64,000 nucleotides of DNA, from contig NZ_JAESVD010000002.1 in assembly GCF_016765635.1 (NCBI RefSeq), forward strand, positions 62,001 through 126,000, in the 5' to 3' direction. Position 1 is the first letter of the stretch. The number at the start of each line of letters is the position of its first letter. Origin of the DNA: Shewanella schlegeliana (GTDB lineage: Bacteria; Pseudomonadota; Gammaproteobacteria; Enterobacterales; Shewanellaceae). The translations under genes and the position numbers were made by a program. Of this stretch, positions 9,963 to 18,196 are shown in pieces. The notes below the pieces were generated by a model. That model did not search any database, was not told the DNA's origin, and saw only the letters and a list, made by a program, of their open reading frames with translations.

Positions 9963-11231
9963 TTGGACGATATATCCACTGGCGTACTTTTAACTGTTCT
10001 GTTCGTCTTAATCTTGCTCTCAGCCTACTTCTCTGGCTCTGAAACCGCCATGATGTCGCTCAACCGCTACCGCCTCCGCCACTTAGCTAACAGTGGCCAT
10101 AAAGGGGCTAAACGCGCCATAGTCATGCTTGAACGCCCCGATAGACTGATTGGGCTTATCCTTATTGGCAATAACTTGGTGAATATTCTTGCTTCGGCTA
10201 TCGCGACCATTATCGGAATTCGTTTATTTGGTGACGTGGGGGTCGCCATCTCGACCGGTGTGTTAACCTTGGTAGTGCTCGTCTTTGCAGAGGTCACTCC
10301 TAAAACAGTTGCGGCGCTTCACCCTGAGCGTATCGCCTTCCCCTCTAGTGTTATTCTGCGTGGCTTGTTAGTTATTCTCTCCCCGTTAGTCAAAGTCGTT
10401 AACTTCATCACCTCAACGTTTTTACGGCTACTGGGCATTCGCTCAGTCAAAGCTGATGATGCTCTAAGCCAAGAGGAGTTACGAACCGTTGTGAATGAGG
10501 CTGGCGCGCTCATTCCTCAGCGTCACCAAGAGATGCTGCTTTCAATTATGGATCTTGAAAAGGTCACCGTAGACGACATCATGATCCCACGCTCTGACTT
10601 ATATGCCATCAACATCAATGATGACTTCAAGAGCATCAATAAACAGGTTATTCAAAGCCCCCATACTCGAGTTTTACTCTACCGCGACACAATCGATGAC
10701 GCGGTTGGCTTTGTCCATCTAAGAGACGCGCTTCGCCTTCAATCTAAAGGGCAGTTTAGTAAATCATCGCTCTTACGCGCAGTAAAAGAGCTGTACTTTA
10801 TTCCTGAAGCCACCCCACTCAATGTGCAGCTGTCGAACTTCCAGCATAATAAAGAGCGCATTGGTTTAGTTGTCGATGAATACGGTGACATTCAAGGCTT
10901 AGTGACACTTGAAGATATTTTGGAGGAGATAGTCGGTGACTTTACCACTTCAATGGTCGCTCCACCGAGCGAAGATATCACCCTACAACAAGATGGAAGC
11001 TATCTGATTGAGGCCAGTATCAACATTCGGGAACTCAATAAGGAGATGAATTGGCAATTTCCAATCGATGGCCCTAAAACCATTAATGGCCTAGTGCTAG
11101 AGTACCTTGAGGAGATCCCAGAGCCAAACACCTCGATGCGCTTATACGGCTATCCGCTAGAAGTGATTGATGTTGCTGACAACATGATTAAAACGGTGCG
11201 AGTCATGCCGATGCATTACCGGGCACCTTAA
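9963..11231 (+). CDS. corB: CNNM/CorC-family membrane protein (CorB/YfjD-like)
   Basis: 422 residues: CNNM (DUF21) transmembrane domain at about 1-190 (LSAYFSGSETAMMSLNRYRLRHLA, IGNNLVNILASAIATIIG), a CBS pair at about 205-330 (VDDIMIPRSDLYAI; LVVDEYGDIQGLVTLEDILEEIVGD) and a C-terminal CorC/HlyC domain. CNNM proteins are linked to magnesium export and resistance to high magnesium or cobalt. The reading frame starts at a TTG at 9963; GGAG stands about nine bases upstream and the resulting N-terminus lines up with E. coli YfjD, so the rare start is credible. Next to ypjD as in E. coli. Confidence 0.93.
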   Translation: MDDISTGVLLTVLFVLILLSAYFSGSETAMMSLNRYRLRHLANSGHKGAKRAIVMLERPDRLIGLILIGNNLVNILASAIATIIGIRLFGDVGVAISTGVLTLVVLVFAEVTPKTVAALHPERIAFPSSVILRGLLVILSPLVKVVNFITSTFLRLLGIRSVKADDALSQEELRTVVNEAGALIPQRHQEMLLSIMDLEKVTVDDIMIPRSDLYAININDDFKSINKQVIQSPHTRVLLYRDTIDDAVGFVHLRDALRLQSKGQFSKSSLLRAVKELYFIPEATPLNVQLSNFQHNKERIGLVVDEYGDIQGLVTLEDILEEIVGDFTTSMVAPPSEDITLQQDGSYLIEASINIRELNKEMNWQFPIDGPKTINGLVLEYLEEIPEPNTSMRLYGYPLEVIDVADNMIKTVRVMPMHYRAP

Positions 11232-11320
11232 CTCGCTGAAGTGTTTTGACTAATAGCGAACGAGTCATAAGCAACCACAAGGCGCCATACGCGCCCCATG
11301 TTGAATGCGACTAAGTACAA

Positions 11321-11863
11321 CTATACGGCGGCTTTCCTAGCTGCCTCTAATTCACGTCGCTTAGTTATCGCCAGCGGTGTGATCTGCTTATTGAGCTCTT
11401 TTTCAAACCCCAACATAAAGTAAATCTCAGCCATTAGGAAAAAAGGCCCTATTAACAGCTGATTTAAGTCATCGATAAATGCAGGTTTGGCCTTCTCATA
11501 TTGATGGCCGATAAGTTGAATAACCCAAGCTAACACAAATACGGCTATCGCTATCCATAAACCATATTGATGCTGAGCAACAAGGTTTGACGTATAGAGT
11601 ACCGGCACAATAAACAGCAGCATTCCCAATGCCAGTCTCAAGTGCAACATCACATAGTAGATAAGTACACCAATAGTAAAAACATCCGCAACGTTGACTG
11701 ATATTCCCTGCTCTGGCAAAACAACTAAATTAACAGGAATAAGATTTAGCATCACAAACAGTGACCAGATAATCATCGGGATCCCCACAAAGTGGGTCTT
11801 AATATTATTTGGGTTTAAGTGAACACTTTTATAACGAGCTAACTGCTCTACGGCGGATTTCAT
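11321..11863 (-). CDS. DUF962 / Mpo1-like membrane protein
   Basis: 180 residues with about four membrane helices. The family signature is clear: a start SVHLNPNNIKTHFVGIP (residues 14-30) and, near residue 120, LIGHQYEKAKPAFID followed by LIGPFFLMAEI. The yeast member Mpo1 is an Fe(II)-dependent dioxygenase that oxidises 2-hydroxy fatty acids in phytosphingosine breakdown; the histidines it needs correspond to the HFVG and GHQYE positions here. What bacterial members do is not established, though fatty-acid alpha-oxidation is a reasonable inference. A strong Shine-Dalgarno (GAGGGAGAAG) precedes the ATG. It stands alone between corB and the haoC terminator. Confidence 0.82.
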   Translation of the reverse strand: MKSAVEQLARYKSVHLNPNNIKTHFVGIPMIIWSLFVMLNLIPVNLVVLPEQGISVNVADVFTIGVLIYYVMLHLRLALGMLLFIVPVLYTSNLVAQHQYGLWIAIAVFVLAWVIQLIGHQYEKAKPAFIDDLNQLLIGPFFLMAEIYFMLGFEKELNKQITPLAITKRRELEAARKAAV

Positions 11864-12101
11864 CTGCTCTTCTCCCTCTTGTTATTGCAAATTCTAGTCA
11901 ATATTATTGTTAATTAACCTATCGCTATGATTTGGACTCTGGCTTTGGTCTTTCAACGACCTAGCGAGTCTAACTGTGACACCCGTCTCATTTAACCAAA
12001 TATTAACCTAATGGATTTTGGGCGTGATTAACAGCCCCACGGCATACAACTGCAAAAACTTCAGTCGTCAATAAAAGCAAAACACGATAGGTAGAAAATA
12101 A

Positions 12102-12128
12102 AAAGGCCGCAGGTGGGAGGCGGCCTTT
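12102..12128 (-). terminator. Terminator of the haoA-haoC operon
   Basis: Perfect 9-bp stem AAAGGCCGC / GCGGCCTTT with a 9-nt loop, followed on the minus strand by TTTTTATTTTC, about 50 bp past the haoC stop. Confidence 0.85.
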
Positions 12129-12175
12129 ACTGGAGAAGAGTTTATTGTTAATCATTACGAGCTCATAAACGAGCC

Positions 12176-12742
12176 TTAACGTATTACAATCCGGTTGTGG
12201 GTTAACCCTTGATGACAATCAACACAGGTCTCCCCTCTCGCGGCTATCTGTTCATGATTGAGTCGAGCCCTTTGTGGCTGTTTAGCTAGATTAAAGTTCT
12301 CACCTTGGTGACACGCACGGCAATTCGCCGAATCATTCTTCTTAAAATCTATCCAAACACTCTCTGCCATCGCAGGCCTATGCTCTTCAAAGTTTTCCTT
12401 AGTAATGGTACCGACCATCATGTGGTATATATCCTTTAATGCGACAGTCTTAACGATCATCTTATCAATAAAAGGACGGGGCACATGACAGTCAGAGCAA
12501 GTCGCAGGAATTGTTTCACCATCACTAAAGTGAGATGACGCTTTATACTCCTGCACAATCGTATCCATCTTCAGATGACAACTAAAACAGAAAGCGTTTT
12601 GGTTTGATGCCACCATCATTCCTTGAAACGATGCCGCTCCCATTACCAGCAGAAACACTCCGATAGGGATCCCCAAAGCTAAAGGTCGCTTTAACCAAGT
12701 CCAGAGTCGCTGCCTCCGAGTTTTTTCCCCTTTGTTATTCAC
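12176..12742 (-). CDS. haoC: Tetrahaem NapC/NirT/NrfH-family quinol dehydrogenase (HaoC-like)
   Basis: 188 residues: a single N-terminal membrane anchor (about 21-43) and four CxxCH haem c motifs at 52-56 (CFSCH), 82-86 (CSDCH), 141-145 (CRACH) and 173-177 (CVDCH). This is the layout of NapC/CymA/NrfH proteins, which take electrons from quinol and hand them to a periplasmic multihaem partner. The partner is almost certainly the octahaem protein encoded 56 bp upstream on the same strand. In epsilonproteobacteria an equivalent pair is called haoCA; here the order is reversed (A before C). The GTG start at 12742 is supported by GAGGAG six bases upstream. A general CymA-like role for other reductases cannot be excluded. 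Confidence 0.88.
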   Translation of the reverse strand: MNNKGEKTRRQRLWTWLKRPLALGIPIGVFLLVMGAASFQGMMVASNQNAFCFSCHLKMDTIVQEYKASSHFSDGETIPATCSDCHVPRPFIDKMIVKTVALKDIYHMMVGTITKENFEEHRPAMAESVWIDFKKNDSANCRACHQGENFNLAKQPQRARLNHEQIAARGETCVDCHQGLTHNRIVIR

Positions 12743-12798
12743 TAGAGTCTCCTCAGTTGGGGGAGTAAGGAGGTGATTAACACCCCCTTGCTCGGTTG

Positions 12799-14265
12799 CT
12801 AGTTACTTTCACTTAAATAGCGAGCTTTAAACTCTTTCTGAGCTGCTTTACGGGCTTCTTTCACCTCATCGGGTTCATTACCTGTAAACCATGCGTGCTC
12901 TGGACGAGATAATATCTCATCAAGAAGTTTACGAGCCTTCTCAGCGCCCTCTGTATTACCATTGTGCTCGGCTACCTCAACGACTTCCAGATACTGAGGT
13001 ACCATCTCAATGTAGAAACGCTCGGCGACTTCAAACATACCGTGCCACTGTACATAGTCAGGAGCCTGCATCGCTGCACCATGACGGGCGCGTCGCCCTT
13101 CGTGATGCCATAGGAAGAACCAAGTCCACTCGATCTCTTCATCGAATGCAGTCTCGGTGAGCATATTTTCCTGCTTCAGCATTCCCATAAGACGCTTGCC
13201 AGGGCTCGCGAACTTATCGTTATAAAGATTAACGAGAGAATCAAATTGCTGATAGAAACTATCGGTCATGGATTTAGTATGACAAGACTGACAAACCTCC
13301 TTCATATCCTCACGTCGATCCTGCCAGCTCTTAACCTTATGTCCCTGAGCGATTGCCTTGGCATCAATCTTCTCAGATACGGCTGGCCTTAAGGTCCAAC
13401 TAATTCTGTCACCAACATCATGGGTGATTGGCTGCTCGCGTGTTGCAGACATATGACAAGTCGCACAAGTCGGCGCAGCATCATAATCTTCACCGACAAT
13501 CCACTTAGATGAGTCTAAGTTCATACGATCGACGTTAGCGTAGAAGTTAATCCCGTGTTTAGACTCTTCATAGACCTCTTTCTGAGGATGATCGGGTCCC
13601 ATGTGACACTTACCACAAGCTTCAGGGCGACGAGCCTGCGTCATAGAGAACTCATGGCGTTGATGACAAGCTGTACAAGCACCAATAGATCCATCCGGGT
13701 TAATCCGTCCTATCCCCGTGTTAGGCCAAGTCGTAGGATCAAGATCGCCGTTAGGCAAAACCTTCACCTCTGAGCCATGACACTGCCAGCACCCATTAAC
13801 CGCAGCGGGTGATTTGCCATTAAAAGTCATTGCACCTTCAACAACTTCGGCGAGGAAGTTATCTAATGACCCCATGATCTTCCCTGCCTTGGCATGATGG
13901 CTCTTAGTGAACTGTTCAACCTCTTGGTTATGACACTGAGAACAATCTTTAGGCGAGACAATAACTGAGATTACACTGCCCTCATGCTCTATCGCATCTT
14001 TATCGTTTTTATCTGCTGCGTGACATTCATAGCAACCGACATTGGCACCGTAGTGCTTAGAACGCCCCCATTGGGCATAGATTGATGGGTTTTTCTCTTT
14101 GTGACAGGCCGCGCATTCTGCACTTTGATCACTTAACTGTTTGAAGGGTTTTAAAACTAGCGCTTTTGCTTCTGCATTTACTGTTGACGTCCATGATAGG
14201 CAAACCACTGCTAAGAGTGGAAGCAGTATAGATAACCACCGCCGTACATTTCGAGTATATTCCAT
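12799..14265 (-). CDS. haoA: Octahaem cytochrome c, hydroxylamine oxidoreductase (HAO)-like
   Basis: 488 residues with a signal peptide (about 1-31, ending TSTVNA) and exactly eight CxxCH motifs, at 51, 78, 108, 159, 197, 217, 267 and 325, then a helical C-terminal half of about 160 residues. This haem spacing and the DYVQWHG stretch (403-409) fit the HAO family rather than the shorter octahaem tetrathionate reductase. HAO of ammonia oxidisers oxidises hydroxylamine; family members of epsilonproteobacteria lack the cross-linking tyrosine and run the other way, from nitrite or hydroxylamine. Pairing with a NapC-type quinol dehydrogenase and an FNR box suggests reduction. ATG at 14265 is chosen because GAGGTG lies seven to eight bases ahead; the frame opens with a GTG three codons earlier. 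Confidence 0.85.
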   Translation of the reverse strand: MEYTRNVRRWLSILLPLLAVVCLSWTSTVNAEAKALVLKPFKQLSDQSAECAACHKEKNPSIYAQWGRSKHYGANVGCYECHAADKNDKDAIEHEGSVISVIVSPKDCSQCHNQEVEQFTKSHHAKAGKIMGSLDNFLAEVVEGAMTFNGKSPAAVNGCWQCHGSEVKVLPNGDLDPTTWPNTGIGRINPDGSIGACTACHQRHEFSMTQARRPEACGKCHMGPDHPQKEVYEESKHGINFYANVDRMNLDSSKWIVGEDYDAAPTCATCHMSATREQPITHDVGDRISWTLRPAVSEKIDAKAIAQGHKVKSWQDRREDMKEVCQSCHTKSMTDSFYQQFDSLVNLYNDKFASPGKRLMGMLKQENMLTETAFDEEIEWTWFFLWHHEGRRARHGAAMQAPDYVQWHGMFEVAERFYIEMVPQYLEVVEVAEHNGNTEGAEKARKLLDEILSRPEHAWFTGNEPDEVKEARKAAQKEFKARYLSESN

Positions 14266-14339
14266 TTTATACACCTCTATTGCACTTCAATTAACTCAAT
14301 TTATTAAACCATTATTTTACTTTGGTTATTTTTCTTATT

Positions 14340-14369
14340 GCATTGTTAAGTTATTGATAATAACAATGC
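14340..14369 (-). repeat. Perfect inverted repeat in the haoA leader
   Basis: GCATTGTTA (14340-14348) and TAACAATGC (14361-14369) are perfect 9-bp arms separated by 12 bp, about 75-105 bp before the haoA ATG. If transcription starts near 14368, as the FNR box position implies, this would fold into a hairpin at the very 5' end of the mRNA. It could instead be an operator. Confidence 0.6.
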
Positions 14370-14375
14370 GCCACC

Positions 14376-14416
14376 ATGTTAAACCCGCGTTTTAATTTCA
14401 CGTTGATCTAAATCAA
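14376..14416 (-). promoter_or_regulatory. FNR/EtrA-type promoter of haoA-haoC
   Basis: TTGATCTAAATCAA at 14403-14416 matches the FNR consensus TTGAT-N4-ATCAA at every defined position. A TAACAT hexamer on the minus strand (14376-14381) lies 31 bp centre to centre from it, the spacing between a -41.5 activator site and a -10 box in class II FNR promoters. Predicted start of transcription is near 14368. The rest of the gap up to 14713 holds no gene; a short CAGGA tandem at 14574-14592 is seen. Confidence 0.75.
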
Positions 14417-14713
14417 TAGGCGCTTAATCTCATGAGGGATTCATCACACAATGAAAAGCTTTCATGATGTACATCAGGTTAAAGCGGATTCATGTGATAT
14501 TTAACAGCAAAATAGTGCGGACTGGATCACTAAGATCTTCTATTTACTACCTATTTAGAGGGATAACTAAATAGGGCAGGACAGGACAGGTAGTTTAAAA
14601 ATGAATTTAAGATATAACAAATAGATTGGGATCAAATATTGGCTCACTAACGTTTAAACCTTAGCAAGCCCGAATGTGAACGGCTAAATACAAAACTCAA
14701 TTTCTACAAGCGA

Positions 14714-15754
14714 CTACCATTGAGAATCTAACTTTCCACTTTCATCATAGTAGGTGGTATGTGTGACCTTACCTTTGCTATCTAGCTTCTCTACTAGCAT
14801 CAGCTGACCGTTATCTCTATAGGTTTTTATCTCTTTATCTATAACCAGACCATTTACATAGGTACGGCTGTTTTCCAATTGTCCATTACAGTGATAATTC
14901 TTAAACTCTCCATCCGCTACCCCCATATTGTAATGCTCCGAAGATTCAACTTGGCCATTTTCACCACAGAAGGTTAGCTGCACCCCATGGCGAGTATTTA
15001 ACGGGTTATAGCCATAATGCTGCTCTGATCGGCGCTTGCCATCTGAGCCATAGGTTTCTAACATCCCGCTGTTACTTGCTCTGTCATAGTTAAATTTGCT
15101 TCTTAAGCGACCATTACGATAGTAAGTTTTCTCATTCAGCTTTTTATAATCGGCATAAATGAATTCACTATTACTCTCAAGCTGGCCATCTGCATAATAG
15201 TCTTTGTGACGCTGGCGCTTTTCACCATCAACAAAATAATACAGCCGCCATTCTCGGCCCTTCTCATAACTGATGCTCTCGACCTCTTTATCGCCTTCAA
15301 ACCGCTTATAGCTGAGGATTACGCCCTGCTCATCATAAAGCCAATGCTCTATTTTCACGCCAGCTTGATACAGTCTCACCCATTGTGGCTTTCCTGTAGT
15401 CGAAAAGTGGTAACTAATCTGTTTACCATCTAACTTACCCGCCTTATACCAAGCGGTTTCATTGAGTTGATTATTGAGCGTTGAGAAGCTATAGCCGTGC
15501 TCGAGTCCATCTTGATACTGAGTCGCTCTATAAAACGCCTTGCCATAAGCATAATTAGTCGCAATACCAGTAAATAACTCACCTCGATAAGTCTCAGGAC
15601 AATCACTTTGATATTGCGCGTCACAGGTAATTTGCTCTAAGTCGTCCTCACTAATTGGAAGCTGTATATCACCGCCGCACGCCGATAGTAAACCAACACT
15701 GATCATCAGCACCATAAGATAGGTATAACGTTTTGTTTTAGTGATAAACGGCAT
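14714..15754 (-). CDS. Lipoprotein with YwqK-type (MORN-like) repeats
   Basis: 346 residues. The start at 15754 (MPFITKTKRYTYLM) is preferred over one at 15850 because it gives a proper lipoprotein signal: a basic start, a hydrophobic run and the lipobox LLSAC with Cys26. After that the protein is a tandem array of short units of the kind 'dG.l.....y.nGk...', for example NGRLRSKFNYDR, DGQLESNSEFIY, NGQLENSRTYVNG and NGQLMLVEKLDSKG. Such YwqK/MORN-like repeats form a long beta-sheet and occur in proteins annotated as antitoxin or immunity-like, though most have no known role. No toxin gene lies beside it. Probable outer-membrane-anchored periplasmic protein; function unknown. Confidence 0.75.
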   Translation of the reverse strand: MPFITKTKRYTYLMVLMISVGLLSACGGDIQLPISEDDLEQITCDAQYQSDCPETYRGELFTGIATNYAYGKAFYRATQYQDGLEHGYSFSTLNNQLNETAWYKAGKLDGKQISYHFSTTGKPQWVRLYQAGVKIEHWLYDEQGVILSYKRFEGDKEVESISYEKGREWRLYYFVDGEKRQRHKDYYADGQLESNSEFIYADYKKLNEKTYYRNGRLRSKFNYDRASNSGMLETYGSDGKRRSEQHYGYNPLNTRHGVQLTFCGENGQVESSEHYNMGVADGEFKNYHCNGQLENSRTYVNGLVIDKEIKTYRDNGQLMLVEKLDSKGKVTHTTYYDESGKLDSQW

Positions 15755-16108
15755 GTGCTTACTCTTGTGATTAAATTGGGGTAGATAACAACCTAAGTTA
15801 ATTACCATCAGGTAAAACATAAAGTTAGATAACGCTGCAGCAGAATACACAGAGACTTAGCAGTTCACAAACAACCTAACCACCACTCCTCGTTTCATCA
15901 GCAAAATCACAACCTCCGTCACTAAAACCTAGATTCACTAAAGAGCTTCTCCCCTCTCCCCATCATCCAAAATGAGGGTAATGACAATAATTAACGGGAG
16001 TTAATTTCACATTATGATTTAAAGGCGTATAGTTTTTTAATATCGATAAGTTCCACTACACTCTTTATTAGGGACTATCACTGCTAACTTTTTGATGGGG
16101 AAACTTTA
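15755..16108. other. Intergenic region between divergent lipoprotein and DyP genes
   Basis: 354 bp with no convincing gene. It should hold promoters of both flanking genes. Nothing recognisable as an operator or RNA was seen. Confidence 0.5.
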
Positions 16109-17050
16109 ATGACAGCGCTATGCTCACTCGCACAATCAGGGGTTTTATCTAACCCAACCTCCCATGTTGAATACCTCACTTTTTGCCTTAAACCTAACTC
16201 CGCAAGTACAGAGGCTATTGCCGATTGCATTGGCGACATTATTGGTATTGAAAAATCGATTAACCAAAAAGATTTAACCGCTGGTTTAAATATCTCCATC
16301 GGTTTTTCTGCTAATGCATGGCCACAACTATTCCCTGAGCAACCAACACCGAGCGAACTGCACACCTTTGTGGAGATGAGCAACGGCGAACGTCACTTCC
16401 CATCAACGCCTGGTGATATCTTCGTGATGATAAAATCTGAACGAATCGATCTGAACTTTCAGGCCGCAAAATACATTCGCAATAGCTTTAACGATATTGC
16501 TAACTTAATTGAAGATATTCAGGGTTATAAGTATCTAGATAATCGCGACATGATTGACTTTGTCGATGGCACTGAAAATCCTGTAGGCAATGAACGCACA
16601 GAGGCGGTATTAGTTGCTGACGATGTAACACTGCATCAAGGCGGTAGCTACTTACATGTTCAGCGTTATGTCGACCGCCAGGGTCAATGGGATAAGCAGA
16701 GCACAGAATATCAAGAGCAGGTGGTTGGCCGCACCAAGATGGATAATGTAGAGCTAAGTGATGACGTTAAACCCGCTTGGGCCCACAATGCTAAAAGCAA
16801 AGTGGAGATCGATGGTGAAGAGATTAAAATGCTTAGACAAAATCGGCCATACGGTAATGCTATGGAACATGGCACCATGTTTGTTGGCTTTGCTGCCACG
16901 CCATCGATTATTGAAACCTCACTTAGCCAGATGATCAATGCAGACGAACACGGTCATTACGACCGTCTACTGGACTTTGTTGAGGCTAAGACAGGCTGCT
17001 TATTCTTTATGCCATCTAAAGCATTTTTAGATCAGTTTGATGATGAATAA
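16109..17050 (+). CDS. Dye-decolourising (DyP-type) haem peroxidase, YfeX-like
   Basis: 313 residues with the DyP signature DMIDFVDGTENP (about 147-158), which carries the catalytic aspartate of the GxxDG motif, the distal arginine region, and the proximal-haem histidine candidate in PAWAHNAK (about 229). The length is typical of class P/B cytoplasmic enzymes such as E. coli YfeX and the Shewanella oneidensis DyP whose structure is known. There is no Tat or Sec signal, so a cytosolic place is likely. It reduces hydrogen peroxide with a broad range of donors; the natural substrate is unsettled. GGGGAA precedes the ATG. An 8-bp inverted repeat with a 25-nt loop (17073-17113) follows the stop but has no T-run. 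Confidence 0.93.
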   Translation: MTALCSLAQSGVLSNPTSHVEYLTFCLKPNSASTEAIADCIGDIIGIEKSINQKDLTAGLNISIGFSANAWPQLFPEQPTPSELHTFVEMSNGERHFPSTPGDIFVMIKSERIDLNFQAAKYIRNSFNDIANLIEDIQGYKYLDNRDMIDFVDGTENPVGNERTEAVLVADDVTLHQGGSYLHVQRYVDRQGQWDKQSTEYQEQVVGRTKMDNVELSDDVKPAWAHNAKSKVEIDGEEIKMLRQNRPYGNAMEHGTMFVGFAATPSIIETSLSQMINADEHGHYDRLLDFVEAKTGCLFFMPSKAFLDQFDDE

Positions 17051-17205
17051 ATACTAATATCGCCAACAGTAACAGCGTACTTTTCTTAGATTCACTTAGA
17101 GATCAGTACGCTGCTCAAACACCGCTGTTCTTTGCGTATTTTGCTTGTAGCCTTGGCCTAATAAGCAGTAACATCCGCCCTAAGACTTTATCAACTTTAC
17201 AAACA

Positions 17206-17688
17206 ATGACACTCGTAGCACCTTCGCTTAGCATCCAAACGGTCAATCAGAGCAACCGAAATGCCTTACTCAATTTACAACTCAATACCGAACAATGTGA
17301 CTTTATAGAGCCTATTGCCACCTGCCTAGAAGAGGCGCTACAGGATAGGCGCTACACACCTGTAGCGCTATGCATAGACGAGCAAATAGCAGGTTTTGCG
17401 ATGTATGGTCTATTTGACGAATCGCAACAAAGTCGAGTTTGGTTTGACCGCTTTCTTATCGACAAGCAGTTTCAGGGGCGCGGATTAGGTAAAGCCTTTG
17501 CACAATTACTATTAACTTTTTTATTTAACCACTTTAACTGTCAGCAGATCTTCTTAAGTGTTTACCCAAATAATGATAAAGCTATCGCTCTATATCATAA
17601 GTTAGGTTTCCAGTTTACTGGCGAGCAAGACATTAATGGTGAGCATATAATGAGTCTCGACTCAAAAAAAACAGCATTAAGACTCTAG
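17206..17688 (+). CDS. GNAT-family N-acetyltransferase (spermine/spermidine type-like)
   Basis: 160 residues. The acetyl-CoA loop is visible as QFQGRGLGKAFAQLLL (about 89-104), after strand VWFDRFLIDK, and the C-terminal signature PNNDKAIALYHKLGF (about 126-140). The arrangement resembles BltD/PaiA-like polyamine acetyltransferases, in which an early 'ar.nw..' strand is followed by FAMYGLFD, but the substrate cannot be read from sequence. The last 12 bp overlap the 3' end of acpS on the other strand. No clear terminator lies between the convergent genes. Confidence 0.8.
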   Translation: MTLVAPSLSIQTVNQSNRNALLNLQLNTEQCDFIEPIATCLEEALQDRRYTPVALCIDEQIAGFAMYGLFDESQQSRVWFDRFLIDKQFQGRGLGKAFAQLLLTFLFNHFNCQQIFLSVYPNNDKAIALYHKLGFQFTGEQDINGEHIMSLDSKKTALRL

Positions 17689-18072
17689 GATCACTGTTGC
17701 CGTTGCGTAGTGCTTCTCATCGGCTATGGAGAGGTGTGCTCGGCTTCCACCAAGCTGAGCCAAGCGTTCGGCGGCACCGTCACTGAACATCACCAACGGA
17801 GCACCATTAGCATTATTGCTGATCTCAATATGTTGAAATGAAACGCCGCGGCCTATGCCAGTTCCCAACGCCTTAGCTGCAGCTTCTTTAGCTGCGAAGC
17901 GCTTAGCAAGATATCGCCCTGGTTGGCTCGATGAGACAAAGAGTGCAAACTCGGTTTTAGTTAACACGCGCTTTGCTAAGCGACAGTTTAATAGCGTCTC
18001 ATCGCCTGCCGCGGAAATACGCTCATCAATTCGAGCGATTTCAACAATGTCAGTGCCTAAACCAACAATCAT
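17677..18072 (-). CDS. acpS: Holo-[acyl-carrier-protein] synthase
   Basis: 131 residues. Transfers 4'-phosphopantetheine from CoA to apo-ACP, which fatty-acid synthesis requires. Both family motifs are present: GLGTDIVEIARI at residues 4-15, with the magnesium-binding aspartate, and RFAAKEAAAKALGTG at about 58-72. GGGGAAG precedes the ATG. It is the third gene of the pdxJ-acpS pair, but here a terminator-like hairpin stands between them. Its 3' end overlaps the convergent GNAT gene by 12 bp. Confidence 0.97.
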   Translation of the reverse strand: MIVGLGTDIVEIARIDERISAAGDETLLNCRLAKRVLTKTEFALFVSSSQPGRYLAKRFAAKEAAAKALGTGIGRGVSFQHIEISNNANGAPLVMFSDGAAERLAQLGGSRAHLSIADEKHYATATVILES

Positions 18073-18148
18073 AATGCTTCCCCATTAACCCCTAAAATAA
18101 CTCAGGCAACATAGCAGGCCTAAATCTAGACCTAGATATTTAGCCAAA

Positions 18149-18173
18149 AAGCCGAGAACTCATGTCTCGGCTT
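18149..18173 (-). terminator. Hairpin terminator between pdxJ and acpS
   Basis: Perfect 9-bp stem AAGCCGAGA / TCTCGGCTT, 7-nt loop, followed on the minus strand by TTTTT, 24 bp past the pdxJ stop. acpS expression would need read-through or its own promoter in the 76 bp that follow. Confidence 0.75.
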
Positions 18174-18196
18174 ATCAGTAACCATGACCTAAAAGC

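Noticed and set aside
12003..12218. Minus-strand open frame of 71 codons after haoC
   Set aside because: Runs through the operon terminator and into haoC, with no recognisable family or start signal.
14574..14592. Short tandem CAGGA repeats upstream of haoA
   Set aside because: Fewer than four units; not a meaningful satellite or phase-variable tract.
17073..17113. 8-bp inverted repeat after the DyP gene
   Set aside because: Loop of 25 nt and no T-run; not convincing as a terminator.
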